A stretch of 64,000 bases of DNA from Coffea arabica (GCF_036785885.1 NC_092312.1:11798001-11862000), one strand, 5' to 3'; counted from the first letter of the stretch, positions 49,501-61,320 are shown. Notes: generated from the letters alone by a model not told the origin. A program made the numbers and translations.

Positions 49501-50963
49501 GGGATAATTGCAGAAACCTCTCCTGTGATTTGAAAAATTACACTGACCTCCCTTAAGGTCACTAATCCTTTGCAAATTCAGTCCAAATGATTAAAATATT
49601 ATTTTAGGAAGTGAAATTAAAATATTTTACTAAATTTGTCCTTTGTACTACGTATCCAATGAATGACAAAATACTACAAATTAATTAACAATTAATAAAC
49701 TTTAAGGAGTATAGTTTATAGACAAATATGCATTACCTATTTAAAGTACCAGCTCTTTATGGGTATTTTACTTTCAAACATTTAATTTAATACAAATATT
49801 TACGCTCAAATACATATTTGTATTTACTTTCAAATATTTAATTTTTGTTAAATACAAAAACTACCAATCTCTCTTCAGTAAAAATATTAATATAACACTT
49901 TTCAATTTTAGTTACAAACATTTATATATTTAACATAAATTAAATGATTCAAAATAAAATACCCATAAAGAGTCAATACTTTACTCATGTAATGGATGAA
50001 AGTTATAAAGAATTAATACTTTTTGGGTCATTTTAAAAAAAATATTTAATTTATATTAAATACATAACCTACCGATTTTCTTTTTGCAAGAATATTACTG
50101 TAACACTTTTTGAATTTTACTAACAAATATTGATATATTTATCATAAATTAAATGTTTGAAAGTAAAATATCCATAAAAAATCGGTACTTTAAATGAGTA
50201 ATGCGTGTTTGTCTATAAAGAGTTGGTAACTATTTAAAGTACCGGTTCTTTAAGGGTATTTTATTTTCAAATATTTAATTTAATACAAATATTTACGCTC
50301 AAATACAGATTTGTATTTACTTTCAAATATTTAATTTTTGTTAAATACAAAACCTACCAATCTCTCTTCCGTAAAAATATTAATATAACACTTTTTTAAT
50401 TTTAGTTACAAATATTTATGTATTTAACATAAATTAAATTATTCAAAATAAAATGCACATAAAGAGCGAATACTTTACTCGTGTAATGGATGAAATCCAT
50501 AAAAAATTAATACTTTATGAGTCATTTATTTTTTTAAAAAAATATTTTATTTATATTAATAAATAACCTATTGATTTCCTTTTTGCAAGAATATTACTAT
50601 AACAATTTTTGAATTTTACTTATAAATATTGATATATTTATCATAAATTAAATATTTGAAAGTAAAATACTCGTAAAGAACTGGTATTTTAAATGAGTAA
50701 TGCGTGTTTGTTCATAAATTATACTCTTTAAAATTTAATAATTGTTAATTGATTTATAGTACTTTGTCATTCATTGGATATGTATAACAAATAGCAAATC
50801 TGGTACAAAATTATAATTTCACTCCCTAAAATAATATTTTAATCGTTTGGACTAAATTTGCAAAGGATTAGTAATCTCAGGGGAGGTCAATGTGATTTTT
50901 CAAACCACAAGGGAGGTCAGTGCAAATGTCAGAAACCTCAGGGGAGGTTTCTGCAATTATCCC
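49501..50963. mobile_element. MULE-like element with internal tandem duplication
   Basis: A 1,463-bp element with ends GGGATAATTGCAGAAACCTC and, inverted, the same 20 bases with minor change. Flanking 9-mers TAAAGTTTT and CAAAATTTT agree at 7 of 9. The interior is extremely AT-rich and has no ORF. It belongs to the same end-type as 29012-30103 and the relic at 8858. Confidence 0.8.
49738..50718. repeat. Tandem duplication of a 493-bp, self-palindromic unit
   Basis: Units at 49738-50230 and 50231-about 50718 start with TATTTAAAGTACC and match throughout at roughly 90% by eye. Each unit is itself an imperfect inverted repeat: its start (TTTAAAGTACC...AAACATTTAATTTA) is mirrored at its end (TAAATTAAATGTTT...GGTACTTTAAA). 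Confidence 0.82.
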
Positions 50964-50999
50964 CAAAATTTTTTATTCTTGACGACATATAAAAATGAT

Positions 51000-52490
51000 T
51001 CTATTTACTATGATTTGAGGTATCGTTCACTTGACAAGATTTGTGGAGAGATAAAAAATTAAAGTAACCAAATGGGTTGCATCCAATTTCAAGCCCGATC
51101 CAGAGAATCAGTTCAACAATAATGGTTGCATTTTGATTCACAAAAGTGTACATACTGCAGCAAAAATATACACGGTCAAACTTGTCTAAACTTCTGCAGG
51201 TAACGAGTTTGGTTGACTAATATCTCGCAAGTTATGTTCACGATAACAAAAAGACGCGGCTTTCTGTAACCAGGGTGGAGACAATAGGGACAGGCTATAT
51301 TTTAAAATTCGGACCGCATCAGCCGATTGAATCGAAAATCGGCCAAATATTCAGTTCAAGTTATTATAAAAGATCAGGTGGATAAAAACTCAGTCAAATT
51401 TGGTTGGAAGAACTGGTTGGAGTCAAAGTCTTTTTTTTTTTTTTTGAAAAGGTCAAACATTTTCAATAATATGTTTTAACCTGTAGGTTGTTAAAAATTA
51501 TTAATATATCTCAAATATTTCATACTTTATAAATATTGTCCTAAAATATGATGTTATTTTTCAATCAAGTCTATAATTTTAATTCTAAACTTGTTAATGT
51601 TCATTAAATAATATAAATTGCTACTTAATCGTTCTAATTTCTTTGTATTTTTTTGTTAAATATATTTGAAATATCAAATTTATATGAATATACCTTTATT
51701 AATATTAATATGCTTTTAGATATTTTACATACAATATTTTTAATTTTTAAATAATTTTTATTTATGACGTCATCCGGTTCAACCCCGATTGAACCCATTG
51801 ACTCCTGACCCCTGAGCTCGACCTAGTCAATATCCGGTTCGAGTTTGAAAACATAGGGGATAGGCAGCTGCTTGGAGAATTATAAGGTGATACCAAAAAA
51901 AAAAAAAATTTTGCCCCACTAAGATATTTCCTAAGTGTACGTGTATAAGGTGATAGATAATGTATACATTATCATCATTGAATACACGATAACTAGTAAG
52001 ATTTTCAATTTAAAATTCAAATTTTACATGTGCCGTGCATCCAATGGTAATAATGTATATACTATCAATGTATATATGATTAACTCGTAAAGTGATAATA
52101 ACCTATCAAATAAATTTTTCCTTGAGAAAAATATCTATTTCTCAGTTAATTAAGTACATTAATCAAGAGTCTCAACTCTTTAACAATAACAAAATATCAA
52201 CTCTTGCGTCAATTTTATACTCTTTTCAACTAAAGGAATTGTTAGTTTGTCTTTTATCATTTAATTTAATTACTTGAATTTAACTGGTTATGGAGAGATA
52301 CCACAAGAGCAAGCCAAAATGATGAGAATCATGTAATTGAAGAGAAGCCAATGATAACTAATGGTGGCCAGAAATTACCATTTGGAATTTGTAAAGATAA
52401 CATGAGAAAAATATTGTTGATTATCATCCTAATATTCGCAGGGACAATCAATAATACTACCATCTACAGTGTAGGCAATAAATTTGGGTT
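51000..52490. other. Gene-free intergenic stretch
   Basis: AT-rich sequence with a T-run near 51430-51443 and, at about 51940-52085, an inverted-repeat segment like those near 25283 and 46427. No supported gene. Confidence 0.45.
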
Positions 52491-52495
52491 AATAA

Positions 52496-52641
52496 GCAGT
52501 GTTTGGATTGCCATTTTTCAAAGAAAATTTGTTATATTTTTCGTGAACATATTTTTCAATCACTTTTTTACCTCACATATATCAAATCGTTACAGTAAAT
52601 TTTCTACAAAAAAATCCAAAAAAATACAATCCAAACAAGCC
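52496..52641. mobile_element. Tourist-like MITE copy
   Basis: Reverse-oriented copy: GCAGTGTTTGGATTGCC on the left and CAATCCAAACAAGC on the right, with a core TCACATATATCAAATCGTTA. It lies 33 bp left of a hAT-like element. Confidence 0.65.
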
Positions 52642-52674
52642 ACATCCACATTGGTTAGCTCATTCATTTCGTAT

Positions 52675-53263
52675 TAGGGGTGTGAATCAAAATCGAAATC
52701 GGTAATTCGGAACTTTGAAATCGAAATTTTTCGAAAATTTTGGTATCAGAATTTTCGACCGATTTCGATTTCGAATTCACCAATTCCAAATTCGAATTCG
52801 TTCTGAATTCAATTCGGAATTCGGTAAACTCCGATTTCACCAAATTCATGAATATAAAAATGATGATGATTATTATATAAATATTATATTACATATATAT
52901 AAAAAAAATATTATATATATATGTGCGAAAACAAAATTGAAATCGAAATGGGAATTCCGATTTCACCGAATTCATGAATATAAAAATTATTATTATAATA
53001 TAAATATTATATAATAATATATATATATATATATATATGAAAAACAGATTTAAATTCGAAATAGGAATTTCGAATTTCGATTTTGATTTGTGAATTCGAA
53101 ATCGGAATTTTCGATTTGAAAAATCTCATTACTAAATTCGATCCGAATTCGACAAATTCAAAATCAGATATTCCGATTTCCATTCCGAATTGTCGAATTC
53201 GAAATTCCGAATTCAATTCGATTCGATCGATAAATTGAAATTTTTCGATTTTGCCCACCCTTA
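52675..53263. mobile_element. hAT-like simple-motif element, second AATTCGG-type copy
   Basis: A 589-bp element with ends TAGGGGTGTG and CACCCTTA and an 8-bp target duplication with one mismatch (TTTCGTAT 52667-52674, TTTCGCAT 53264-53271). The interior has the same AATTCGGAATTTCG motif style as the 16212 copy, with TA microsatellites. No ORF. Confidence 0.85.
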
Positions 53264-53273
53264 TTTCGCATCA

Positions 53274-53494
53274 TTATAAGATCAACTTTGATGGCTCTGT
53301 TTCGTCGCGTAATGAAGTCTTCCTTGCCGGTCTGGCAAAGCAGTTCCCAGCAGGGCTTGGGCTTGCGAGCGTTGAAATGGCGAAAACTGTTGCTGTCAGG
53401 GAAGCAGTTTTCTAGACGGAAAAAATATCTGATGGTTGCCCACTTCATCCTCGAAGGTGAGGTGATGCATCATCTCTTAAGGGTATTACAATGA
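53274..53494 (+). pseudogene. RNase H-like relic (non-LTR retrotransposon type)
   Basis: Conceptual translation gives INFDGSVSSRNE, then FLAGLAKQFPAGLGLASVEM, then VAVREAVF, and after a frame change RRKKYLMVAHFILEGE. This order fits the RNase H-like domain common in plant non-LTR elements and their domesticated relatives (FDGS, later ALAVREA and LEGD). Internal residues and part of the fold are missing and the frame is broken, so it is a relic. It starts beside the target duplication of the hAT-like element at 52675. Confidence 0.6.
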
Positions 53495-54732
53495 ACTAAC
53501 GGACAAAATAATAAGAATTGATTTCAAATTGTAATTGTATATTACTTTTTTTTTTGAACTGTATTTGTCCGATATAACGTGCAATAATTTTGGACAAATA
53601 TTTTCTAAAATAAAATAAAATTTGTTTGTCATAAACTCTTGCACAAAGTAAGACAAACCTTCTTAAACTAAGGAGTGCTTTTTGAGAGAATTCAAAATAG
53701 TAGAAAAGTGATTTTCTACAGTAAAACACTCTCTACTTGACCTCTATATATATGAGAGATTATTTAAAAAATAAATGAATTTAATAAATACTTGTACGGA
53801 TAGATTTAATGTATTGTGTACAAATTTATGTACTTTAATTCATACATCACATAATTCTATGATCAAAGATATGAGTCTATCTTTACATTCAACGATTTCC
53901 ACATACATGAATATATTCATGAATGAATATGCATTTATCGCAATGTATATACATCTTAGAATCATTTGATTCATAATACAATACATGTATGTATATCTTA
54001 GAATCACCAAATACAAATTTTGAAAATTTTCAACATCATCTACCGTTCAGTTACTACTTGATAAAGATGATTCTTTGCGACATAGGCCCAATAATTGATG
54101 ATTGATGATGTCCGGACGTCTTTACCAGACAAAAACTTCATTGATTTAAATTGGATTCCAAGTGTGTTTTTTGACTTTTTCAGGATTGGCGGATTAGATT
54201 AGCGATGATTTCTTTACCCACTCAAAAGCCAACAAGCCAGACCAAGTCTTTTATCTTAATGGATCCAAGTTAACAGCCAGGCGTTTGAATCCTGCTTAAT
54301 TTTTTGTTACATCTTTTCTCCATCAAAGAAAATGAAATGCATGGAAAGCCTTTGTTTAAAGGTGGATTTACCTCTAATCATGTTATATGTTCTAAATCAT
54401 TCTAGTCCGAAGCTGACCTTACTAGAGGAGCCGTCATCATAATTCATAATATCAAATTGTCTTGTCATCACTAGAATGGAACCAGTCAGAAACCAATTTG
54501 GTTGGATAGCAGAAATGACGTTTGTGAAACGTAGGAATTGCGTTAGATTGCTTTTAGCTAACACATGAATGCAATGCGAATAAAAACTGCTCTCACTCTA
54601 AGTTGAAAACTTGAAGCTTGCAAGTACTTTCTTCAAGTTTGAATCAAAGGCATTGTCTTGGCGGCCGTTTATGCTGGAAAATATACACGAAAAAGGCAAA
54701 GAAAAAAAAAAAAACTTTGTCTTCCCATTTTC

Positions 54733-54906
54733 TTGAAACTTTTTTCTCTAAATTCTTAATAACTTTGTTGGGTCTATTCCCATCCGCCTCCTCCTTCTCT
54801 GTAATATACGACCAATTATAAAAAGTTATACGATTCCCTTGAAACATTTTCCTTCAAATTCTTAATAACTTTCTTGGGTCTATTCGCATACGCCTCCTCC
54901 CTCTCT
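54733..54906. repeat. Diverged tandem duplication, 106-bp period
   Basis: Segments starting at 54733 and 54839 share TTGAAAC, AAATTCTTAATAACTTT and TTGGGTCTATTC with scattered substitutions over about 68 bp. Neither is coding in any recognisable way. Confidence 0.75.
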
Positions 54907-55933
54907 CTAGGATACCCACACACAATGAAAAGCCTTTTGTATGAGGCCCGTTTAAAAATTTGGTCAAATTTCCCACATTACCCTTATTTTTTGAAGATAA
55001 AGGATGAAATTTGGTTTTCATAAAACATAAGACCAAAATTGTCCTTTTCGCAAAGTTATCCCCACGAAGATAACAAGTCAAATTATTGGAAGATAGAGTA
55101 GTACAAAGGATTACATAATGGGCTGTCTCGTTGATTGTGATAGAATCTGTCTTACAATACCTTATTAAACAAAATACTCTCAATTCTCGGACGGTCTGGA
55201 CCTCTGGACAACATCCAGATGGGGATAACCCTAGAATCGTCGAGAGACTTGGGCCCATTTCTTTCCTTGTCCAGTGACCCTAATTTCCGTCGACCCAAAA
55301 GTCCACTTAGGTGGGGTCCAAATAACAAAATACACGTTGACAGTACTGTTATTTGTCCGTTGATAACTACATAGATATTTTGTTCACCGAAAAAAAAAAC
55401 AAGAAAAGAAAACTTCAGAGACGTTGACCATTCCCATAGTTTTTTTTTTTTTAGGATAAGTAGGAGAACTCAAACTTGAGATCTCTCACTTACACTTTCT
55501 TCCTCCCGTACCACCCAACCCCAACCAATCTCATGCTGAAAAAAGATCCAGCTTAATTATGCAAGAATTTTTTGTAGAAAAAATGGCATCCAATTGACAC
55601 ACATGATGCGTTACATTATTACGAAAATTCCTCACCAAATCCTACATTTTCAAAAAATCCGACACTTAAAACCCTCTAAATCAGTACCCATCATTAGATA
55701 ATCCGATATTAATTAGAACATTAGCGACCCAATAGAAACGCATTACTATGGAAAATATTAATAATTCTAGAACCCCTCCCCTCCCACCCCCGGCGCGGGG
55801 CCGGTATTATAAGCATTTCATTGTTAAACTTTAATCTTCAGTGTAACCACATATTTTCAGCCAGCACAAACAATTGACAAATTTATCTTATAGGATTACT
55901 GGTCCCGATTTATTCTACCTTTCTAATTCCTTA

Positions 55934-56080
55934 GTTCTAGTTTGGATTGTTAGTTTCTAGAGTTTTTATTAAAGAAAATACTATAATAATTTGATATATG
56001 CGACATAAAAAGATAATTGAAATATATGATCACAGAAAATATAATTTTTTTTAAAAAAAAACTATAATCCAAACAAGACC
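55934..56080. mobile_element. Tourist-like MITE copy
   Basis: GTTCTAGTTTGGATTG on the left, core ACTATAATAATTTGATATAT and right end ATAATCCAAACAAGACC. Borders are approximate. Confidence 0.6.
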
Positions 56081-56409
56081 ATAAACATTTCAAGCAAGGC
56101 GAAACTATGAGTTAAACCAGATGACTCGGTGAAATTTGCTAAAGTAGAGATTTGTTTCGTGCATTAAAACCCCTGAAGTTGTTATATTGAGCTTAATCAC
56201 TCTAAAACAAGAAAAAAACATTCTAGTTTAAAGTGGTGTACGGTTCAAGTGATTGTAGTTTTTCTATTTTTCCACTTTATAAATCTTTGTAGTTTTGAAA
56301 ATTCTCAATTGTTTTTCATACCTTTACATGTAAACACGCCATGCCTTAGCTTAGTGTTCTCATGTTACCTTGGACATGCGCAAGCACAGCCGTAGTCAAA
56401 GAGCAAAAG

Positions 56410-56634
56410 TCACCCGCCGAAATATTCCAGGAAGGGTTCTGCACACGAGCTGCAATATTCCACGTTTGCAGCCATCCTAGATATTTCCTCAGACCATTTA
56501 GCCGCCTCTCCATTTCCTCGGAGCCTAATTTGCTGCTTTATCCCTCCACTGTTTAACTCTTCGTAGGACATTGGAGTCAGTAATCCACCATAGCATTGTG
56601 AACATTTTACACCTGTCTCTGTGTCTGTCCACAT
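56410..56634 (-). other. Uncharacterised ORF with paired cysteines
   Basis: A 74-codon frame with VKCSQCYGG near its start and VEYCSSCAEPF near its end, separated by a charged helix-like stretch. Composition looks more protein-like than other small ORFs nearby, and the CxxC pairs suggest a zinc-binding fragment. I do not recognise the family. There is no upstream exon or promoter evidence; it could be a gene fragment or chance. Confidence 0.25.
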
Positions 56635-56869
56635 GGTCAGAACCTTCCCTGTAGTTTCATATTATTGTCTTTATTTAAAGGGATTTACTCTTGCAAGTTG
56701 GGCTACGGCTCCGTTGTTGAATGTGTTGATTAGACAAAAGGCGGCCATGAACAGAAAGAAACCTTTGTTGCTTGCCCACGACGCCTCGATCTGGAGGAGA
56801 TTTAATTTAGGCACATGGAGAAGAAAGTGCAAGAAGTACAGGATGAATGATGAATGTAAACTGGGATAA

Positions 56870-57900
56870 AGCTTCCTTTCAATTGCAGACTTCTCTCATG
56901 TTTTCGACACTTGCGTAATTTGAGGTTTTCTTAACGAGGCACAACTACCGTTTACCCTTTGTCCTTATAACACACAAAACACACCACCACCGGTGGTCTT
57001 TTTTTCATGATGGCTCTTTTGACGAGCTAGTTATACGAAAATTCGTTAAGTTAAGCTGGCTACATGGAGGCATTTGCATATATTAACAGATATTACTATG
57101 ATTTTTTTTTTTCAAAAGATATCATTAATTCTTTACAAAGCTTTATAAATGATTTGTAACGGTAGAGAATGTTTGTGTATTTGTAAATTAAGCCACAAAG
57201 GGAAAGAGTTCAAACAGGAATACCTGTAACGGCTGCTTGTGTGTGTGTGTGTATATATATATATATTTGTAAATTAAAGCCACAAAGGGAAAGAGTCCAA
57301 ATAGGGATACATACAATTTTCATTAAGCAATCGTAATCATTTCAACACCACCTCTCCGCATGACACATTAGTTTATCGATCACTTTTAGGGACAAAAGTG
57401 TCTACCAAACTTGCTTTTTATTTTATATTTAACTTGAGCAGTTATTTTCCCTGATGAAATCAAGAGTTAATAGTGTATTGCCAAACCCAAAAAAAAAAAA
57501 AAGAAAAAGAAAAAAGTGTTGATGATGAATTACCATGTCAACTACGAAGAAATATCCAACAATGACATCTTACCAGAAAAAAAAAAAAAAGAAGAAGAAG
57601 AAATGCAGCAATGATAGATTCTCCGACTGCAATTTATCTAGTTAGCACTTAGCAAGTTAGCAGGCAATTTAGACTATAATATTTCATGACAGAAGGACAA
57701 ATACTAAGAAGTAGTATATTAAGTTGAATAGTGGTTAAATATATATATATATATATATAAAGGCTCAGAGTCCGAGGGGTTAATTTTGGAAGCATCCAGT
57801 CAAAATAGGACTTGAAAACTGTATTCAACCTCTCGGAGCAACTCAGATGGTGCCATGATGGTCTGTCTTTTCCTGTTCTAGAGAAAGGTTGCTTCATCAA
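56870..57900. promoter_or_regulatory. Upstream region of the lectin receptor kinase gene
   Basis: No coding gene is seen. Two segments around 57178-57210 and 57264-57300 repeat TTTGTAAATTAA.GCCACAAAG, a short direct duplication flanking a TG/TA microsatellite. A TA run ends in TATATAAA at about 57753-57761, roughly 190 bp before the start codon, a plausible TATA box. Confidence 0.4.
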
Positions 57901-57915
57901 ATGATAATTTCCTCC

Positions 57916-57951
57916 ATGAAAAACACTTCTCTTTCATCTTGTCTCCGATGA
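57916..57951 (+). other. Upstream ORF overlapping the LecRK start codon
   Basis: ATG at 57916 opens an 11-codon frame (MKNTSLSSCLR) whose TGA at 57949-57951 overlaps the receptor-kinase ATG at 57948 as ATGA. If the transcript starts upstream, ribosomes finishing this uORF stop exactly on the main start, a layout that can support re-initiation or dampen translation. Confidence 0.6.
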
Positions 57952-59996
57952 AGAATCGACCACAAATTCTTCTTCCTTATCTTCTATTCGCAATTCTATC
58001 CATCCAATCAGTGTTAGCAATAGATTTTGTCTACAACAGCTTCAATTCTTCCAGTATATCCCTTTATGGCAACGCAACCATCGAATCTCACATCCTCACA
58101 CTAACAAATGAAACAGTTTTCTCAATTGGTCGTGCTCTGTACCCTGCAAAGATTGTCACAAAGCAAGCGACTTCATCATATGTGCTTCCATTTTCGACAT
58201 CTTTCATTTTTGCTATGGCTCCCAACAAGAAGTACCAGCCTGGTCATGGCATAGTTTTCTTGTTTGTACCAGAAACAGGTATTGAAGGCACCGACGCAGC
58301 TCAGAATTTAGGCCTGTTAAACTTGACAAATAATGGTCTTCCTGGTAACCATCTTTTTGGAGTTGAATTTGATGTGTTCAAGAATGAAGAATTCAAGGAT
58401 ATAAGTGATAATCATGTGGGATTAGATGTCAATTCACTTGTATCGGAAGTTGCTAATGATGCTGGCTACTGGCCTGATGATGGCCAGCCCTTCAAGCCAC
58501 TGAAGATGAATGATGGCAAGACTTATCAAGTTTGGATTGATTATGCTGATTCTAGAGTTAAGGTGACCATGGCACCAACTGGGATCAAAAGGCCCAAACA
58601 GCCTTTGTTGAATGCAACGCTTAACCTTTCACAAGTTTTTCAAGATGAAATGTATGTTGGATTCACTTCAGCGACAGGGCAGCTGGTTGAAAGTCACAAG
58701 ATTTTAGCTTGGAGTTTTAGTAATACGAATTTTTCGCTGAGTGATGCATTGATCTCAAGCGGTTTGCCGTCATTTGAGCTTCCCAAAGATCCAATTTATA
58801 AAGAAAAAGTGTTCATTGCAGGTATGACTGTTGGCCTTTTTATTTTACTGCTTGTTGGATCTTTAATTTCTGTCTTTTTGATCAAAAATAGTCAGAGAAG
58901 AAAGAGGGAAAGAGAAGAAATGGAAGATTGGGAATTAGAGTATTGGCCTCATAGGATTACTTATCAAGAAATTGAAGCTGCTACAAAGAATTTTTCTGAT
59001 GAAAACGTTATTGGAGTTGGAGGTAATGGGAAAGTCTACAGAGGCATAATGCCAGGAGGGGCGGCCGTAGCAGTTAAGCGAATTTCTCACCAAAATAGTG
59101 AAGGGATGAGAGAATTTATATCAGAGATTTCGAGCTTAGGAAGGCTAAAGCATAGAAATTTGGTGGGATTGAGAGGCTGGTGTAAGAAGGAGAAAGGTAG
59201 CTTCATTTTGGTTTATGATTATATGGAAAATGGGAGCCTAGACAAGAGAATTTTTGGGTGTGATGAGAGTAAAATGTTGAATTGTGAAGACAGACTTAGG
59301 ATTGTAAAGGATGTGGCTTCAGCACTCTCGTACTTACATGAGGGCTGGGAAGCTAAGGTGCTGCACAGGGATATTAAGGCCAGCAATGTTTTACTTGACA
59401 AAGACATGAATGCAAGATTAGGTGATTTTGGCTTGGCTAGACTGCATGATCATGGCCAAGTGGCTGCCACAACTATGGTTGTTGGGACGGTAGGGTACAT
59501 GGCACCGGAGTTGGTCAAGAATGGCAGGGCATCGACACAAACAGATGTGTTTGGATTCGGAGTCTTGATCTTGGAAGTCATCTGTGGCAGACAACCAATA
59601 GAAGAAGGAAAGCCACCTCTTGTAGATTGGGCATGGGAGCTAATGAGACGAGGCGAATTGCTTAATGCCACGGATGAGAGATTAAGGTTGGAAGGGAAAT
59701 GCGATGAAGAGGAAGTCGAAAAAATGATGCATTTAGGCTTGTTATGTGCGCACCCTGACCCTAGTGTCAGACCAACAATGAGACAGGTCGTGAAATTCTT
59801 TGAAGGAAAGACTGATGCAGATGAATCTGACGGTGAAGATATGGACGTACACCTTCTTCAGAGGATGAAATCAAGGGATATTTGGCCTAATTGCTCAATC
59901 AGTATTGGTTCACACCCCACATTTGACGAGATCAGAGTGGATTTGTCCTCTTCGATGTCACTTTCTTGGTCCAAATCTATGGTGGAGGGTAGGTGA
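57948..59996 (+). CDS. L-type lectin-domain receptor kinase, clade VII-like
   Basis: A single-exon, 682-residue plasma-membrane receptor-like kinase. Order: signal peptide (about 1-24, ending SVLA), legume-lectin domain (about 25-265, with VLPFSTSFIF, HLFGVEFDVF and ILAWSFSN), one membrane helix (about 289-314), and a cytosolic kinase (about 345-615). Kinase features are GVGGNGKVYRG, VAVKRI, HRDIKASNVLL, DFGLAR, GTVGYMAPE and PSVRPTMRQVV. It is an RD kinase and all key residues are present. EDWELEYWPHRITYQEIE and the lectin sequence best fit Arabidopsis LecRK-VII.1 and VII.2 as I recall them. Clade members act in cell-surface sensing, often in defence; the ligand here is unknown. An in-frame TTG precedes the ATG by three codons, but ATG 57948 is the expected start. 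Lack of introns is normal for this family. Confidence 0.96.
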   Translation: MKNRPQILLPYLLFAILSIQSVLAIDFVYNSFNSSSISLYGNATIESHILTLTNETVFSIGRALYPAKIVTKQATSSYVLPFSTSFIFAMAPNKKYQPGHGIVFLFVPETGIEGTDAAQNLGLLNLTNNGLPGNHLFGVEFDVFKNEEFKDISDNHVGLDVNSLVSEVANDAGYWPDDGQPFKPLKMNDGKTYQVWIDYADSRVKVTMAPTGIKRPKQPLLNATLNLSQVFQDEMYVGFTSATGQLVESHKILAWSFSNTNFSLSDALISSGLPSFELPKDPIYKEKVFIAGMTVGLFILLLVGSLISVFLIKNSQRRKREREEMEDWELEYWPHRITYQEIEAATKNFSDENVIGVGGNGKVYRGIMPGGAAVAVKRISHQNSEGMREFISEISSLGRLKHRNLVGLRGWCKKEKGSFILVYDYMENGSLDKRIFGCDESKMLNCEDRLRIVKDVASALSYLHEGWEAKVLHRDIKASNVLLDKDMNARLGDFGLARLHDHGQVAATTMVVGTVGYMAPELVKNGRASTQTDVFGFGVLILEVICGRQPIEEGKPPLVDWAWELMRRGELLNATDERLRLEGKCDEEEVEKMMHLGLLCAHPDPSVRPTMRQVVKFFEGKTDADESDGEDMDVHLLQRMKSRDIWPNCSISIGSHPTFDEIRVDLSSSMSLSWSKSMVEGR

Positions 59997-60591
59997 ATAC
60001 GCACACACACATCAATTTAAATGATGAACAAAATTTTCTCCGACGATACAATCTTTCTGGAACTGAATGTATCCCCAATTCCCAGGCCTGGCTCACTTGG
60101 GAATGGGACATGCCGTGGTTGAGGAAAATGAAGTGGGCAAATCAGCAGAATCATATTGTAGATTAGGATAGAAAGGCTTGTGGTTTTCAATCTGTACTCT
60201 TTCTTTATACCTTCATTTATTCTGCTTTCGCAAAAGATTTTTTTTTCCTTGTTCAGAGGTTTCCTTTTGTTATGACACATTTGTTAGGCTTTGCAGTGTT
60301 CTTTAAGTCTAGTTGCAATGTAAATGATAGCTTGAGCTCTCTCTAGATGCAAAGAAGGATGTTTCTTCTTTAAAGATTGTCCTACGAACAAAATGATGTA
60401 GTAAAGATTTATACGAATGCCATTTTCCTCTCGGACAAGATCAAGTGACAAAATTAGGGAGCCAAAAAGGAGGAGTTTGCCGCATACCAGGCTGGAATCC
60501 AGAGACACTAGAGGGGGCCAGGTGATCAGCGTTCCCTGCCGCCGGATGCAAGGGAAAAAGAGCAGTATTTCAGAATCAGCCGCCTCGAAAG
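59997..60591 (+). other. 3' untranslated region of LecRK and short intergenic stretch
   Basis: Non-coding sequence after the stop codon. It ends at the insertion site of the hAT-like element at 60592. Overlapping small ORFs on both strands at 60284-60650 have no recognisable domain. Confidence 0.5.
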
Positions 60592-61262
60592 TAGGGGTAG
60601 CAATTTCCGACACGACCCGAAAACACGACACAAATCTAACACGAAATTAATGGGTTTGGGTTGAGATTTCGAGAGTTCGGGTCAGAATCGGGTCGAACCC
60701 GATGAACTCAAAAATAAAACAGGTCGATTTCGGGTCAACCCATAGGTGACCTGATATGACCCGTTTACGAATTAAAAATAATTTAATAAACATAAAAATT
60801 ATTTTATCTAACTAAACTAAGTTATTCTTTTTTTTCAAAGGCATTAATTACTTAATCCTAAATGAATTTATTTAACTTGTGTGAAGTTGAAATTATTATA
60901 TTTGGACAAAGAATATATTATATTATTTTTTACCTATGTACTGTTTTAATTTATTTTATATTTGGTTTGGGATAAAACACTTTTATGGTGTTTAATTTAT
61001 TTTAGATTTGGTTTGGAATTATTTATTTAAATTTTTATTACTTGATTATGTAATTAATTTTGTGAGAAATTGATTTTATTAGAAATTACAGTGATAAATT
61101 AATAAATTAAAATTAAGTTTCGGGTCGACCCGCCAACCCGTCAACCCGAAATTTTCGGGTTCGTGTCAGGTATCCTGACCCGTTTCGGGTTGGCGGGTCA
61201 GGTTCGGGTCAGCGGATTTTCTGTTATACTCGGGTCTCAACCCGACCCGATTGTCACCCCTA
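60592..61262. mobile_element. hAT-like simple-motif element, CGGGTCGACCCG type
   Basis: A 671-bp element with ends TAGGGGTAGCAA and TTGTCACCCCTA and a perfect 8-bp target duplication CTCGAAAG (60584-60591 and 61263-61270). Both flanks are packed with CGGGTC, GACCCG and TTTCGGGT in opposite orientations around an AT-rich centre. No ORF. Confidence 0.9.
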
Positions 61263-61320
61263 CTCGAAAGTCGAATCATGGATATCACTCTATATAGAAA
61301 CATATTATACACCAGTATTA

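Noticed and set aside
57939..57947. Three-codon N-terminal extension of the receptor kinase
   Set aside because: It would start at TTG; the ATG at 57948 gives a normal signal peptide.
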